From the NCBI GenBank assembly GCA_045616985.1, contig JAZLHU010000046.1, positions 1 to 25,611 on the forward strand: a stretch of 25,611 nt of DNA. Direction: 5' to 3'. This DNA is from RUG13409 sp045616985 (GTDB lineage: Bacteria > Bacillota > Clostridia > Peptostreptococcales > Anaerovoracaceae). The position numbers and the translations under genes were made by a program. Of the stretch, positions 15,882 to 23,204 are shown piece after piece; the first letter of the stretch is position 1; every line of letters begins with the position of its first letter. The notes under the pieces were generated by a model. It was not told the origin of the DNA, did not search any database, and saw only the letters and a list, made by a program, of their open reading frames with translations.

Positions 15882-16223
15882 TTACTTTTCAGACTTAACC
15901 TTTGCAGCTTTTCCTGTTCTTGATCTCATGTAATTGAGCTTTGCTCTTCTTACATCACCCTTCTTAACAACTTCAACCTTGTCGATCGATGGACTGTGAA
16001 GCGGGAAAGTCTTTTCAACGCCAACGCCGGATGAAAGCTTCCTTACTGTGAATGTTTCGGAAATTCCGCCGTTCTGCTTCTTAAGAACATAACCTTCAAA
16101 AAGCTGAACTCTTTCCTTATTTCCTTCCTTGACCTTGATGTATACCTTAACGGTATCGCCGATGCCAAATGCCGGAATGTCAGTTCTTTCGTATTCCTGT
16201 GTGATTGATTTGATAAGGTCCAT
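15882..16223 (-). CDS. rplS: 50S ribosomal protein L19
   Basis: Ribosomal protein at the 30S-50S interface. The 113-residue sequence starting MDLIKSITQEYERTDIPAF, with GDTVKVYIKVKEGNKERVQLFEG and the C-terminal KLNYMRSRTGKAAKVK, is a full-length L19. Start ATG at 16223 follows GGGAGG. The open frame extends to 16331, but the extra 36 codons fall in a structured 5' leader and are not part of L19. The usual partner trmD is absent; a xer gene lies upstream. Single-gene transcript by its promoter and terminator. Confidence 0.97.
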   Translation of the reverse strand: MDLIKSITQEYERTDIPAFGIGDTVKVYIKVKEGNKERVQLFEGYVLKKQNGGISETFTVRKLSSGVGVEKTFPLHSPSIDKVEVVKKGDVRRAKLNYMRSRTGKAAKVKSEK

Positions 16224-16315
16224 TTGATCCTCCCTTATACCTAAATGTTCATAAACGGTCAAAACACCGGAAAACAAAATGTTTTCAAGCTCCGTCAGCG
16301 GAACATCCGTACGAC
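16224..16315 (-). promoter_or_regulatory. structured 5' leader of rplS, possible L19 autoregulatory leader
   Basis: About 92 bases between the predicted start and the rplS ATG. It can form GAAAAC-ATTTT-GTTTTC and TCCG-CTGA-CGGA hairpins, plus long-range ATGTTC/GAACAT and GGTC/GACC pairings. An L19 leader RNA family is known in Firmicutes; I could not confirm a match by eye. Confidence 0.45.
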
Positions 16316-16321
16316 CAGGAT

Positions 16322-16350
16322 ATTTTAGCAAAAAGTCTGCACTAATGCAA
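16322..16350 (-). promoter_or_regulatory. rplS promoter
   Basis: TTGCAT (16345-16350), 17-base spacer, TAAAAT (16322-16327) on the minus strand, a few bases after the xer stop codon. Predicted start near 16315. Confidence 0.75.
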
Positions 16351-16358
16351 GTACTTTT

Positions 16359-17237
16359 TTATGCCCTCGGGAACGCCCGGTCATACACGTCCATAATTCT
16401 GTTTTTGCTGGCAGCAAGGTATATCTTTGTAGCCATAATGTCTTCGTGTCCGAGAAGCTCCTGCAGAGATTTCAAATCTGCCCCGTTTTGAATAAGATGG
16501 GCGGCGAATGAGTTTCTGATAAGCTGCGGAGAAAGCTTAAGCTTAAGTTCAAGCTTATCAGAATAAAACTTGAGTATTTTCCAAATACCCTGTCTTGTGA
16601 TCCTTTCGCCAAGATGAGACAGAAATAATGCCTTTGAATCCTCTTTTTCGCCCAAAAGCTGCCTGCGGGATTTTTCAAGATAAAGCTTAAGCGCTGCCCT
16701 TGCAGGCTTTCCTATCGGAACAACTCTCGGCTTTCTATCGGATTTAACGTTAATATATCCGATACGGAAATCAATATCGTCTGTATTTGCTTCGCAAATC
16801 TCACTCGCCCTGAGACCTGTTGCATACATAAGCTCAAGAAGCGCCTTGTCCCTTAATCCGCGAACGGAATCATCCGGTGCATCAAGGAGCTTATTGATTT
16901 CTTCCACACTTAAAAACTCAAGCTCCTTACGAACAACCTTAGGTGGTTTTATGTTAAATGCAGGGTCATGATTTACCCTGCCGTCAGATATCATATATGT
17001 ATAGAAGGATCTTACAGAAGCAAGCTTTCTGTTTATTGTAGAGTTGGATCTTCCCCTGTGCTGAAGATTCATAAGAAATGCCGCAACATCGGCGCTGCCG
17101 GCCTTTTCAAGCCCCTTGGATCTTTCCTTAATAAACGCTTCGAATTCAGCAAGGTCTGCCATATATGCGGATAATGTGGTTGATGAAACATTTTTTTCTT
17201 TTTCAAGATAGGCTTCAAACTTATTTAAATAATCCAT
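16359..17237 (-). CDS. Xer-type tyrosine recombinase with altered catalytic histidine
   Basis: Tyrosine recombinase of 292 residues: N-terminal SAM-like core-binding domain (1-95) and C-terminal catalytic domain. Visible active-site residues: R143 in ATGLRASE, R241, H264 in LLGHEDI, nucleophile Y273 in TKIYLAAS, probable beta-hairpin Lys near 165-169. The box usually reading PHxLRHSFA reads PQLIRNSFA, so catalytic His-II is Gln238 and the following His is Asn. Xer proteins resolve chromosome dimers at dif sites; whether this one does, or is weakened or specialised, is unknown. ATG at 17237 with AGGA seven bases upstream. A chromosomal rather than phage gene is suggested by the housekeeping neighbours. 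Confidence 0.85.
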   Translation of the reverse strand: MDYLNKFEAYLEKEKNVSSTTLSAYMADLAEFEAFIKERSKGLEKAGSADVAAFLMNLQHRGRSNSTINRKLASVRSFYTYMISDGRVNHDPAFNIKPPKVVRKELEFLSVEEINKLLDAPDDSVRGLRDKALLELMYATGLRASEICEANTDDIDFRIGYINVKSDRKPRVVPIGKPARAALKLYLEKSRRQLLGEKEDSKALFLSHLGERITRQGIWKILKFYSDKLELKLKLSPQLIRNSFAAHLIQNGADLKSLQELLGHEDIMATKIYLAASKNRIMDVYDRAFPRA

Positions 17238-17282
17238 TTTATTTTCCTGCTCAAAATTAAATTATGTAAACTTGTTGTTTTT

Positions 17283-17310
17283 ATTATATATGATTCTTTT
17301 CCACTTGCAA
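17283..17310 (-). promoter_or_regulatory. xer promoter, sharing its -35 with a divergent promoter
   Basis: Minus strand: TTGCAA (17305-17310), 16-base spacer, TATAAT (17283-17288). TTGCAA is its own reverse complement and also serves as -35 on the plus strand. Confidence 0.7.
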
Positions 17311-17333
17311 AGGTAATTTTGATTTGTTAAAAT
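17305..17333 (+). promoter_or_regulatory. promoter of the small RNA candidate
   Basis: Plus strand: TTGCAA (17305-17310), 17-base spacer, TAAAAT (17328-17333). Predicted start at 17340-17341, exactly where a stable 5' hairpin begins. Confidence 0.7.
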
Positions 17334-17340
17334 AAACATA

Positions 17341-17432
17341 GTGATCGTCTCCCCTGACGGTTGCGAAATCTCTAATCCCAATACCCCTTTTGAACAAAAC
17401 AAACTGCTCCCCTGCAGTTTGTTTTGTTTTAC
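17341..17432 (+). ncRNA. candidate regulatory small RNA with two UCCCCU hairpin loops
   Basis: An RNA of about 90 nt bounded by its own promoter and terminator, with no convincing ORF. The 5' hairpin GTGATCGTC / GACGGTTGC (17341-17349 with 17356-17364; nine pairs, three G-U) closes the loop TCCCCT. A C-rich single-stranded linker with TAATCCCAATACCCC follows. The 3' hairpin is the terminator, and its loop is again TCCCCT. C-rich unpaired motifs of the UCCC type are the seed of Shine-Dalgarno-binding sRNAs such as S. aureus RsaE and B. subtilis RoxS. I do not recognise this RNA as a named family. It could alternatively be a riboswitch-like leader of the exonuclease gene, since that gene lies 25 bases further on. 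Confidence 0.6.
17393..17430 (+). terminator. terminator of the small RNA candidate
   Basis: AACAAAACAAACTGC, loop TCCCCT, GCAGTTTGTTTTGTT: 15 perfect pairs (17393-17407 with 17414-17428), then TT. The 3' arm is T-rich. It stands 27 bases before the exonuclease start codon. Confidence 0.8.
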
Positions 17433-17441
17433 GGAAAAAAA

Positions 17442-17450
17442 TGCTACAAT
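17442..17450 (+). promoter_or_regulatory. extended -10 promoter placing the start at the exonuclease ATG
   Basis: TGCTACAAT (17442-17450) fits an extended -10 (TGnTANNNT). The expected transcription start, seven bases on, is the A of the ATG at 17457. There is no Shine-Dalgarno sequence before that ATG, which suggests a leaderless mRNA. Confidence 0.5.
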
Positions 17451-17456
17451 AAAATC

Positions 17457-18380
17457 ATGAAATACAATCCATATTGCAAAAATTTAAGAGCAAGAATATT
17501 CGATATAGAAACCACCGGGCTGTATCCACAGCATGACAGAATAATTTCGGCAAGCTTCTGCAGGCCCGACGGGTCCGGTTTACTTCAGTTCTTCTGCGAT
17601 GCACCGCAAAATGAGGATATTTTAATTGAACAAATCTTGAGCGAATTATCACAATGTGATGCCGTAATAAGCTACAATGGCAATATGTTTGATATTCCGT
17701 TTGTTTTGACAAGAGCAAAACACGATAAAGTTGCCGATGCGCTTCCCTTGTTTTGGTCTATCGATATTTACAGATGGCTCAAAGCATATTGGCCGCAGGC
17801 AAAGAAAATGGAAAGCCTTCGGCAAAAAGCCGTAGAGGAAGCTCTCGGGCTCTCCGATAACAGAACAGATGAAATCGGCGGCGGAGAATGTATCAGCCTA
17901 TATGCCGATTATGTCAACTGGAATAATGAAAAAGCTAAGGAATTGATACTTCTTCATAATGGTGACGATGTAAGGCAGCTTGCGAGGATAAGTCAATCCT
18001 TAAGCTTTTTGCCGTATCATAAAATCGTTTACGAAAAAGGCTTTATTGCCAACAAAATACTGATACAAGAAGAAAAGCTTTTAAAAAACAAATTGTCTGT
18101 AAAAGCAAAAATGCAAAAGGCACTGATGCCCATAGACATTTACGACGACCAATATCACCTTGAATACGACAGCCGGAGCGGCGAAATCAGCCTTGAAATC
18201 TTCTTCCAAACAGCAAATAACTGCAAATTCGTTGATTTAACTAAAATATTCAAGGATCAAAATACTTTTATCGATCTATCGGGATATAAAGAAGGCTTCC
18301 TTATCCTTTCGGATGAAAACGGAATCTGTTATAAAGAATGTAATACTCTTACATCTGAAATATTAAAAAAAATATCGTAA
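17457..18380 (+). CDS. RNase H-like DEDD exonuclease domain protein (YprB-like)
   Basis: Predicted 3'-5' exonuclease of 307 residues, similar to the RNase_H_2 / YprB group. The N-terminal domain (about 10-195) has ExoI RIFDIETTGLYP with D16 and E18, ExoII SYNGNMFDIPFV with N73 and D78, and ExoIII-like LLHNGDDVRQLARIS. The C-terminal ~110 residues have no motif I recognise. The only real plus-strand protein gene in the window. An open frame extends upstream to a TTG at 17424, but that lies inside the terminator hairpin. The chosen ATG has no ribosome site and sits six bases after an extended -10. The convergent PAP2 gene ends 46 bases away with no clear terminator between. Confidence 0.8.
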   Translation: MKYNPYCKNLRARIFDIETTGLYPQHDRIISASFCRPDGSGLLQFFCDAPQNEDILIEQILSELSQCDAVISYNGNMFDIPFVLTRAKHDKVADALPLFWSIDIYRWLKAYWPQAKKMESLRQKAVEEALGLSDNRTDEIGGGECISLYADYVNWNNEKAKELILLHNGDDVRQLARISQSLSFLPYHKIVYEKGFIANKILIQEEKLLKNKLSVKAKMQKALMPIDIYDDQYHLEYDSRSGEISLEIFFQTANNCKFVDLTKIFKDQNTFIDLSGYKEGFLILSDENGICYKECNTLTSEILKKIS

Positions 18381-18426
18381 ACTCTGTTATGCCTTGAAGT
18401 ATAAAACCCACCTCAATATCTTCAAA

Positions 18427-19341
18427 TCAGAATTTATATTTACAAAGCTTAAATACAAGCGGATATACACCTATCGTCACAAATGTACTGAGAGTATATC
18501 TGAATAGTCTGTAAATCAGTGCCGCAGTGCTTGTTTCTTCCAACACAATAATTTGCATAGGTATTTTTAAAATAAGAGTAATTACGGCAAAAACCAAAAC
18601 ACCCCCGACAGGCCTTAAAATATAAGTCCACCATTTTTTGCAATACTCAAACTTAACAAATTTTTCTTCAAATACAAATCCGAGAAACAATCCTAATGCC
18701 ACTCCGTAACCGGAATAAAATTCCGTATCAGAGCAGTAGAAAAATCCTGAAATACTTATAATAAGCGGAACCAGAAATCCCGCCTTATAACCGGATTTCT
18801 TTTCAATTCCGCCAAGAACAAAAATACAAATAAAGCCCAAAGCCCAGCCTAACAACACATCAGTAGGGTAATGAACACCAAGGAACGGACGTGAAAGCCC
18901 TATTAAAAACGGCATTATTATGCCTATTGCAATTGCAGCATTTTTCCCGGTGCTTTCAGCAATCGTTCCGTAAGTAGCAGCAGCCATTGTTGAATGCAAA
19001 CTCGGACAAGAATAACCCTGCTCTTTTACAGACATGATATCTGCCTCTCTGTGAGCCGGAGTTACACATTTAATCTGTTCATGATCCATGTAAGGGCGCC
19101 TTCTTAAGACAATACCTTTAATAAGTGTTCCGAAAAGCATGCTTCCTATCATTGCAAGAGATGCTCTTCTGCCGAGTTTTTTATCTATACTCCAATAAAG
19201 CAATCCCAATACTAAAATAAGAACATATTCCTCACCGCAAATTTGCAGAAATTTAGCAAATAGGGTTGTAAAATCATTTGCAAAATTCTGTATCCATACA
19301 ATAAAATCTATTTCCCATTCGAAGAAAAATACATTCCCCAT
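18427..19341 (-). CDS. PAP2-family membrane phosphatase
   Basis: Polytopic membrane protein of 304 residues with the three PAP2 signatures: KGIVLRRRPY (KX6RP type), CPSLHSTMAA (PSxH, here PSLH), and SRPFLGVHYPTDVLLG (SRX5HX3D) with its catalytic His. Members dephosphorylate lipid phosphates such as undecaprenyl diphosphate or phosphatidate outside the membrane. About eight hydrophobic segments are visible; the C-terminal third, after the signature, is long for a simple PAP2 enzyme. ATG at 19341 follows GGAGGAGCTTA. It stands alone, after the tRNA terminator. Substrate unknown. Confidence 0.88.
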   Translation of the reverse strand: MGNVFFFEWEIDFIVWIQNFANDFTTLFAKFLQICGEEYVLILVLGLLYWSIDKKLGRRASLAMIGSMLFGTLIKGIVLRRRPYMDHEQIKCVTPAHREADIMSVKEQGYSCPSLHSTMAAATYGTIAESTGKNAAIAIGIIMPFLIGLSRPFLGVHYPTDVLLGWALGFICIFVLGGIEKKSGYKAGFLVPLIISISGFFYCSDTEFYSGYGVALGLFLGFVFEEKFVKFEYCKKWWTYILRPVGGVLVFAVITLILKIPMQIIVLEETSTAALIYRLFRYTLSTFVTIGVYPLVFKLCKYKF

Positions 19342-19394
19342 TAAGCTCCTCCATATAACACAATAACAGACATCCGCCCATCCTTAGCAATACA

Positions 19395-19427
19395 GAAAAA
19401 ACCTTGAAACAAAAGAGCTTCAAGGTT
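19395..19427 (-). terminator. terminator of the tRNA-Arg gene
   Basis: AACCTTGAA and TTCAAGGTT pair perfectly (19419-19427 with 19400-19408, 10-base loop) on the minus strand, followed by a T run. It begins about seven bases after the tRNA CCA end. Confidence 0.88.
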
Positions 19428-19433
19428 TTTCAT

Positions 19434-19509
19434 TGGTGAGGCAGAGACGATTCGAACGTCCGGCCAACTGATTCGTAGTCAGGTACTCTATCCACTGAGC
19501 TACTGCCCC
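19434..19509 (-). tRNA. tRNA-Arg (anticodon ACG)
   Basis: 76 nt with encoded CCA. Acceptor GGGGCAG pairs CTGCCTC (one G-U). D arm GCTC/GAGT. Anticodon loop CTACGAA gives ACG, which should be deaminated to ICG to read CGN codons. T arm GGACG-TTCGAAT-CGTCT. The top pair of the anticodon stem (27-43) is a C-T mismatch; other stems are sound. Confidence 0.95.
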
Positions 19510-19512
19510 GCA

Positions 19513-19550
19513 ACGCCGATTATTATAAAACAAATCGGCGTAAAAGTAAA
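19513..19550 (-). promoter_or_regulatory. tRNA-Arg promoter within an inverted repeat
   Basis: Minus strand: TTTACT (19545-19550), 17-base spacer, TATAAT (19522-19527). The -10 lies in the 11-base loop of a perfect 9-bp inverted repeat, ACGCCGATT/AATCGGCGT (19513-19521 and 19533-19541). The -35 abuts the hydrogenase stop codon. Confidence 0.65.
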
Positions 19551-21326
19551 CTACTTTTCTTTAGCCCTGAAAGGTTCTCTGCTTTCATAGCTTGTGTGAA
19601 GAAGCTCGTGAGCTAAATGGCTGTTAGGTTCACCAAGGAATTTCTCGTATAATTCCTTGATCTGCGGATTGTTGTGAGACTGTCTGATATGCTGTCTTTC
19701 GTCCTCGGAATACAGAGCTTTTGCTCTCTTTTCCTTGTAGGTATCAACAATGTTGATATCTTCATCAGGAAGGAAGGCATGTCTTACATAAGACTGTCCG
19801 CCGCCGTTGATGCAGCCACCCGGGCAGCCCATGATCTCAATAAAGTGATATTTGGATTTGCCCTCCCTGATCTCATCAAGAAGAACCTTTGCATTAGCCA
19901 TTCCGGAGCATACGGCAACATTAACATCCATTCCCGCCATGTTAACCGTTGCTTCTTTAATTCCCTGAAGACCGCGAACCGCCTCAAAATTGACGGCATC
20001 ATACTCTTTACCCTCAAGTACAAAGTATGCCGTTCTTAATGCTGCTTCCATTACACCGCCTGTAACACCGAATATTACGCCGGCACCGGAATAATCGCCC
20101 ATGATATCAGGATCGAATTCTTCATCCGGAAGCTTATTGAAAATAATTCCGGAACGCTTAATCATGTCTCCGAGTTCTCTTGTGGTAAGCACTGCATCAA
20201 CATCTCTAAGTCCGTTCGTAACAAGCTGAGGACGCTCCTTTTCAAACTTCTTTGCAGTGCATGGCATAATTGATACAACAAATATATCCTTTGGATCCAG
20301 GCCTTTTTGCTGTGCATAGTATGTCTTAAGGATAACGCCCTGCATTTCGTGCGGAGATTTGCAGGAAGAAAGGTTGTCAAGAAGATCATGATAATAAGTT
20401 TCTGCGTAGTTAATCCAGCCCGGAGAACATGATGTTATCATAGGGAGCTTTCCGCCGTTTTTAATTCTGCCGATAAGCTCGTATCCTTCCTCCATAATGG
20501 TAAGGTCTGCAGCAAAGTTTGTATCATAAACCTTTTCGAAGCCCAGTCTTCTTAATGCTGCAACCATCTTTCCTGTTACAGGAGTTCCGATCGGAAGACC
20601 GAATTCTTCACCAAGAGATGCCCTTACAGCCGGTGCTGTCTGTACAATAACATGCTTTCCGGCCTGCATTGCAGCGTATACTTTTTCATCCTCTCTCTTT
20701 TCCATAAGAGCACCTGTCGGACAAACGCTTACGCACTGTCCGCACATGATGCATGGAGAATCAGCAAGTGAAATATTGCCTGCAGGAGCAACTATCGTTT
20801 TAAATCCCCTCTTTTCAAAACCAAGAACACCGTTTCCATGGGCATTTTTACATCTTGCAATACATCTGCCGCAAAGAATACACTTTGAGGAATCTCTTAC
20901 TATTGAAGGGGTAAGGTCATCATAAAATGTTTCGGTCTTTTCGCCTTTAAACATGTTTTCTCTGGCACCTGTAAGCTTTGCAACATACAAAAGCTCGCAT
21001 GTACCGTTCTTATGACATTGCTGACAATTTTGAGAGTGATTTGAAAGAAGAAGCTCTACACTTGTTCTTCTGGCTCTTATTGCCTTTGGGGATGAAATTA
21101 CAACATCCATACCCTCGTTTACGGGATATACGCAGGATGCTACAAGACCTCTTGCCCCCTTGACCTCTACAAGACATACTCTGCAGGAACCCCGGTTGCA
21201 CTCACCATGATTAAATGAACAAAGTGATGGGATTTCATATCCGCATGCCCTTGCTGCTTCAAGTATTGTACTGCCCTCTTCTACCCGGTAAGGCACGCCT
21301 TCAATTTTAATATTTACTAAACTCAT
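19551..21326 (-). CDS. hydA: [FeFe] hydrogenase catalytic subunit (HydA/HndD type)
   Basis: Large subunit (591 residues) of a trimeric, NAD(P)-linked, probably electron-bifurcating hydrogenase. Domains: [2Fe-2S] ferredoxin with C36, C47, C50 and C64 near 1-75; a His-ligated [4Fe-4S] region (H97, C101, C104, C110); two [4Fe-4S] motifs (CILCGRCIARC and CIMCGQCVSVC); then the H-cluster domain. H-cluster motifs: TSCSPGW (C300; the next residue, usually the proton-relay Cys, is S301), MPCTAKKFEKE (C356), and EIMGCPGGCINGGGQ (C501, C505). The small-subunit-like tail follows. Start ATG has GGAGG seven bases upstream. Third gene of the hydC-hydB-hydA order. Bifurcation is inference from subunit make-up. 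Confidence 0.93.
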   Translation of the reverse strand: MSLVNIKIEGVPYRVEEGSTILEAARACGYEIPSLCSFNHGECNRGSCRVCLVEVKGARGLVASCVYPVNEGMDVVISSPKAIRARRTSVELLLSNHSQNCQQCHKNGTCELLYVAKLTGARENMFKGEKTETFYDDLTPSIVRDSSKCILCGRCIARCKNAHGNGVLGFEKRGFKTIVAPAGNISLADSPCIMCGQCVSVCPTGALMEKREDEKVYAAMQAGKHVIVQTAPAVRASLGEEFGLPIGTPVTGKMVAALRRLGFEKVYDTNFAADLTIMEEGYELIGRIKNGGKLPMITSCSPGWINYAETYYHDLLDNLSSCKSPHEMQGVILKTYYAQQKGLDPKDIFVVSIMPCTAKKFEKERPQLVTNGLRDVDAVLTTRELGDMIKRSGIIFNKLPDEEFDPDIMGDYSGAGVIFGVTGGVMEAALRTAYFVLEGKEYDAVNFEAVRGLQGIKEATVNMAGMDVNVAVCSGMANAKVLLDEIREGKSKYHFIEIMGCPGGCINGGGQSYVRHAFLPDEDINIVDTYKEKRAKALYSEDERQHIRQSHNNPQIKELYEKFLGEPNSHLAHELLHTSYESREPFRAKEK

Positions 21327-21338
21327 GACTTACCTCCT

Positions 21339-23204
21339 CTACTTTTTGCTTATTGCATCAAACTTACAGGTTGCAATGCACATACCGCACTTTACGCATT
21401 TTGTCTGATCGATTTCAAATACTGTCTTGCCCGGCTCACCGTGAATAGCTTCAACAGGGCACTTTCTTGAACAAGCTGAACACATCTTGCAAACATCAGG
21501 ATCGATTTCATAACGAATCAGATCCTTGCAAACGCCTGCAGGACATTTCTTGTCAACAATATGTGCAATGTATTCATCCTTAAAATGAGCAATTGTGGAT
21601 TTAATCGGATTGGCAGCCGTCTGGCCAAGAGCGCAAAGCGAATTATTCTGACAGGCCTCGGCAATTTCCTCAAGCTCGTCAAAATCCTTCATCGTTCCGT
21701 TGCCTGATGTGATTCTTTCGAGGATCTCCATCATACGCTTTGTCCCGATTCTGCATGGTGAACACTTTCCGCATGATTCATCGCAAATAAATCCCATATA
21801 GAATTTAGCAACATCAACCATGCAGTTATCTTCGTCCATAACAATTGCTCCGCCGGAGCCCATCATGGATCCGAGGCGAACCATGTTATCAAAATCAATT
21901 GGCTCATCCAGATATTCTTCGGTAAGGCATCCCCCGGAAGGGCCACCTGTCTGGATGGCTTTAAACTTCTTATCGTTTTGAATGCCGCCGCCTATATCGT
22001 AAATAAGCTCCCTTAACGTAAGTCCCATAGGAATTTCAACAAGTCCTACATTATTAACCTTACCGCCAAGGCAGAATACCTTTGTACCCTTGCTCTTTTC
22101 TGTTCCGTAGCAGGTAAATGCATCAAGACCTTCTCTTAAGATATACGGAACCGTAGCAAGAGTTTCAACATTGTTTACAATGGTCGGTTTTTGCCAAAGA
22201 CCTGAAACTGCAGGGAATGGCGGTCTTGGACGAGGCATACCTCTTTGACCCATGATAGAATTAAGAAGTGCCGTTTCTTCGCCGCATACAAATGCGCCTG
22301 CACCAAGTCTTACATGTGCATGGAACGAAAAGCCCGTTCCCATAATATTATCGCCGAGAAGACCCAATTCTTCTGCTTTTGCTATTGTTGCCTTTATTCT
22401 TGCAACTGCCGTAGGATACTCAGCCCTGATGTAGAAATAGCCTTCTGAGGCACCGATAGCGTATCCTGCAATTGCCATACCTTCAATTACGGCAAGCGGA
22501 TTATCTTCAAGAACACTTCTGTCCATAAATGCACCGGGGTCGCCTTCGTCGCCGTTGCATACAACATATTTCTCATCACTTTGCTGATCGTGGGCAAACT
22601 GCCACTTTCTTCCGGTTGGGAATCCTCCGCCGCCTCTTCCTCTGAGCCCGGATGCCAGTATCATATCGACAACCTCCTGAGGCGTCATTGTCAGGGCCTT
22701 AAGAAGTCCCTGATATCCGCCGCAGCCTAAAGCTTCCTCTATTTTGTTCGGATCTATTACACCGCATCCGTGAAGGGCAATTCTCTTCTGCTTTTGATAA
22801 TACGGAATGTCTTCGAGCTTTGAAATCTTCTTTCCGGTTTTCGGATCTTCGTAAAGAAGTCTGTCAACGACATTGCCATTAAGCAGATCCTCCTCAACAA
22901 CATCACGAATATCTTCAACCTTTACCATACGATAAAGCCTGTCTTCAGGATATATTCTGATGAAGGGTCCCTGAGAACACATACCGAAACAGCCAACCTG
23001 TCTGATAACAACCTTATCCTCAATATTATATTTTTTAATATACCCTTCAAGCTCATCCTTTAAATTCAACGTGCCTGCTGCCAAACAGCCTGTACCACCG
23101 CAAAGCATTAGATATCTTTTGCCGTCTGCTCCGTTGAATTTCTCTCCGAGAGAAGCCGTATATTTTGCAATGTCTTTCCTGAGCTCATCAGTATTCTTAT
23201 ACAT
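21339..23204 (-). CDS. hydB: NADH-binding flavoprotein subunit of the hydrogenase (NuoF/HydB/HndC type)
   Basis: A 621-residue NuoF-like subunit. Order: thioredoxin-like [2Fe-2S] domain (LCGGTGC and VRQVGCFGMC), FMN and NADH site (GLRGRGGGGFPTGRKW, GDEGDPGAFMDRS), SLBB segment, cluster motif CGKCSPCRIGTKR with a later Cys in NSLCALG, and a C-terminal ferredoxin domain (CKMCSACSRKC, CVKCGMCIATC). This is the HydB/HndC arrangement, passing electrons between NADH and HydA. ATG at 23204 overlaps the hydC stop by 8 bases and lies nine bases after GGAGG; a longer frame to 23234 would place that ribosome site inside the gene. Confidence 0.93.
   Translation of the reverse strand: MYKNTDELRKDIAKYTASLGEKFNGADGKRYLMLCGGTGCLAAGTLNLKDELEGYIKKYNIEDKVVIRQVGCFGMCSQGPFIRIYPEDRLYRMVKVEDIRDVVEEDLLNGNVVDRLLYEDPKTGKKISKLEDIPYYQKQKRIALHGCGVIDPNKIEEALGCGGYQGLLKALTMTPQEVVDMILASGLRGRGGGGFPTGRKWQFAHDQQSDEKYVVCNGDEGDPGAFMDRSVLEDNPLAVIEGMAIAGYAIGASEGYFYIRAEYPTAVARIKATIAKAEELGLLGDNIMGTGFSFHAHVRLGAGAFVCGEETALLNSIMGQRGMPRPRPPFPAVSGLWQKPTIVNNVETLATVPYILREGLDAFTCYGTEKSKGTKVFCLGGKVNNVGLVEIPMGLTLRELIYDIGGGIQNDKKFKAIQTGGPSGGCLTEEYLDEPIDFDNMVRLGSMMGSGGAIVMDEDNCMVDVAKFYMGFICDESCGKCSPCRIGTKRMMEILERITSGNGTMKDFDELEEIAEACQNNSLCALGQTAANPIKSTIAHFKDEYIAHIVDKKCPAGVCKDLIRYEIDPDVCKMCSACSRKCPVEAIHGEPGKTVFEIDQTKCVKCGMCIATCKFDAISKK

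Noticed and set aside
16224..16331. N-terminal extension of L19 by 36 codons
   Set aside because: L19 proteins start at the MDLIK position, which has the strong GGGAGG site; the extension falls in the untranslated leader.
18381..18426. Convergent terminator between the exonuclease and PAP2 genes
   Set aside because: Only TTGAAG/CTTCAA with a long loop and no T tract can be found; too weak to call.
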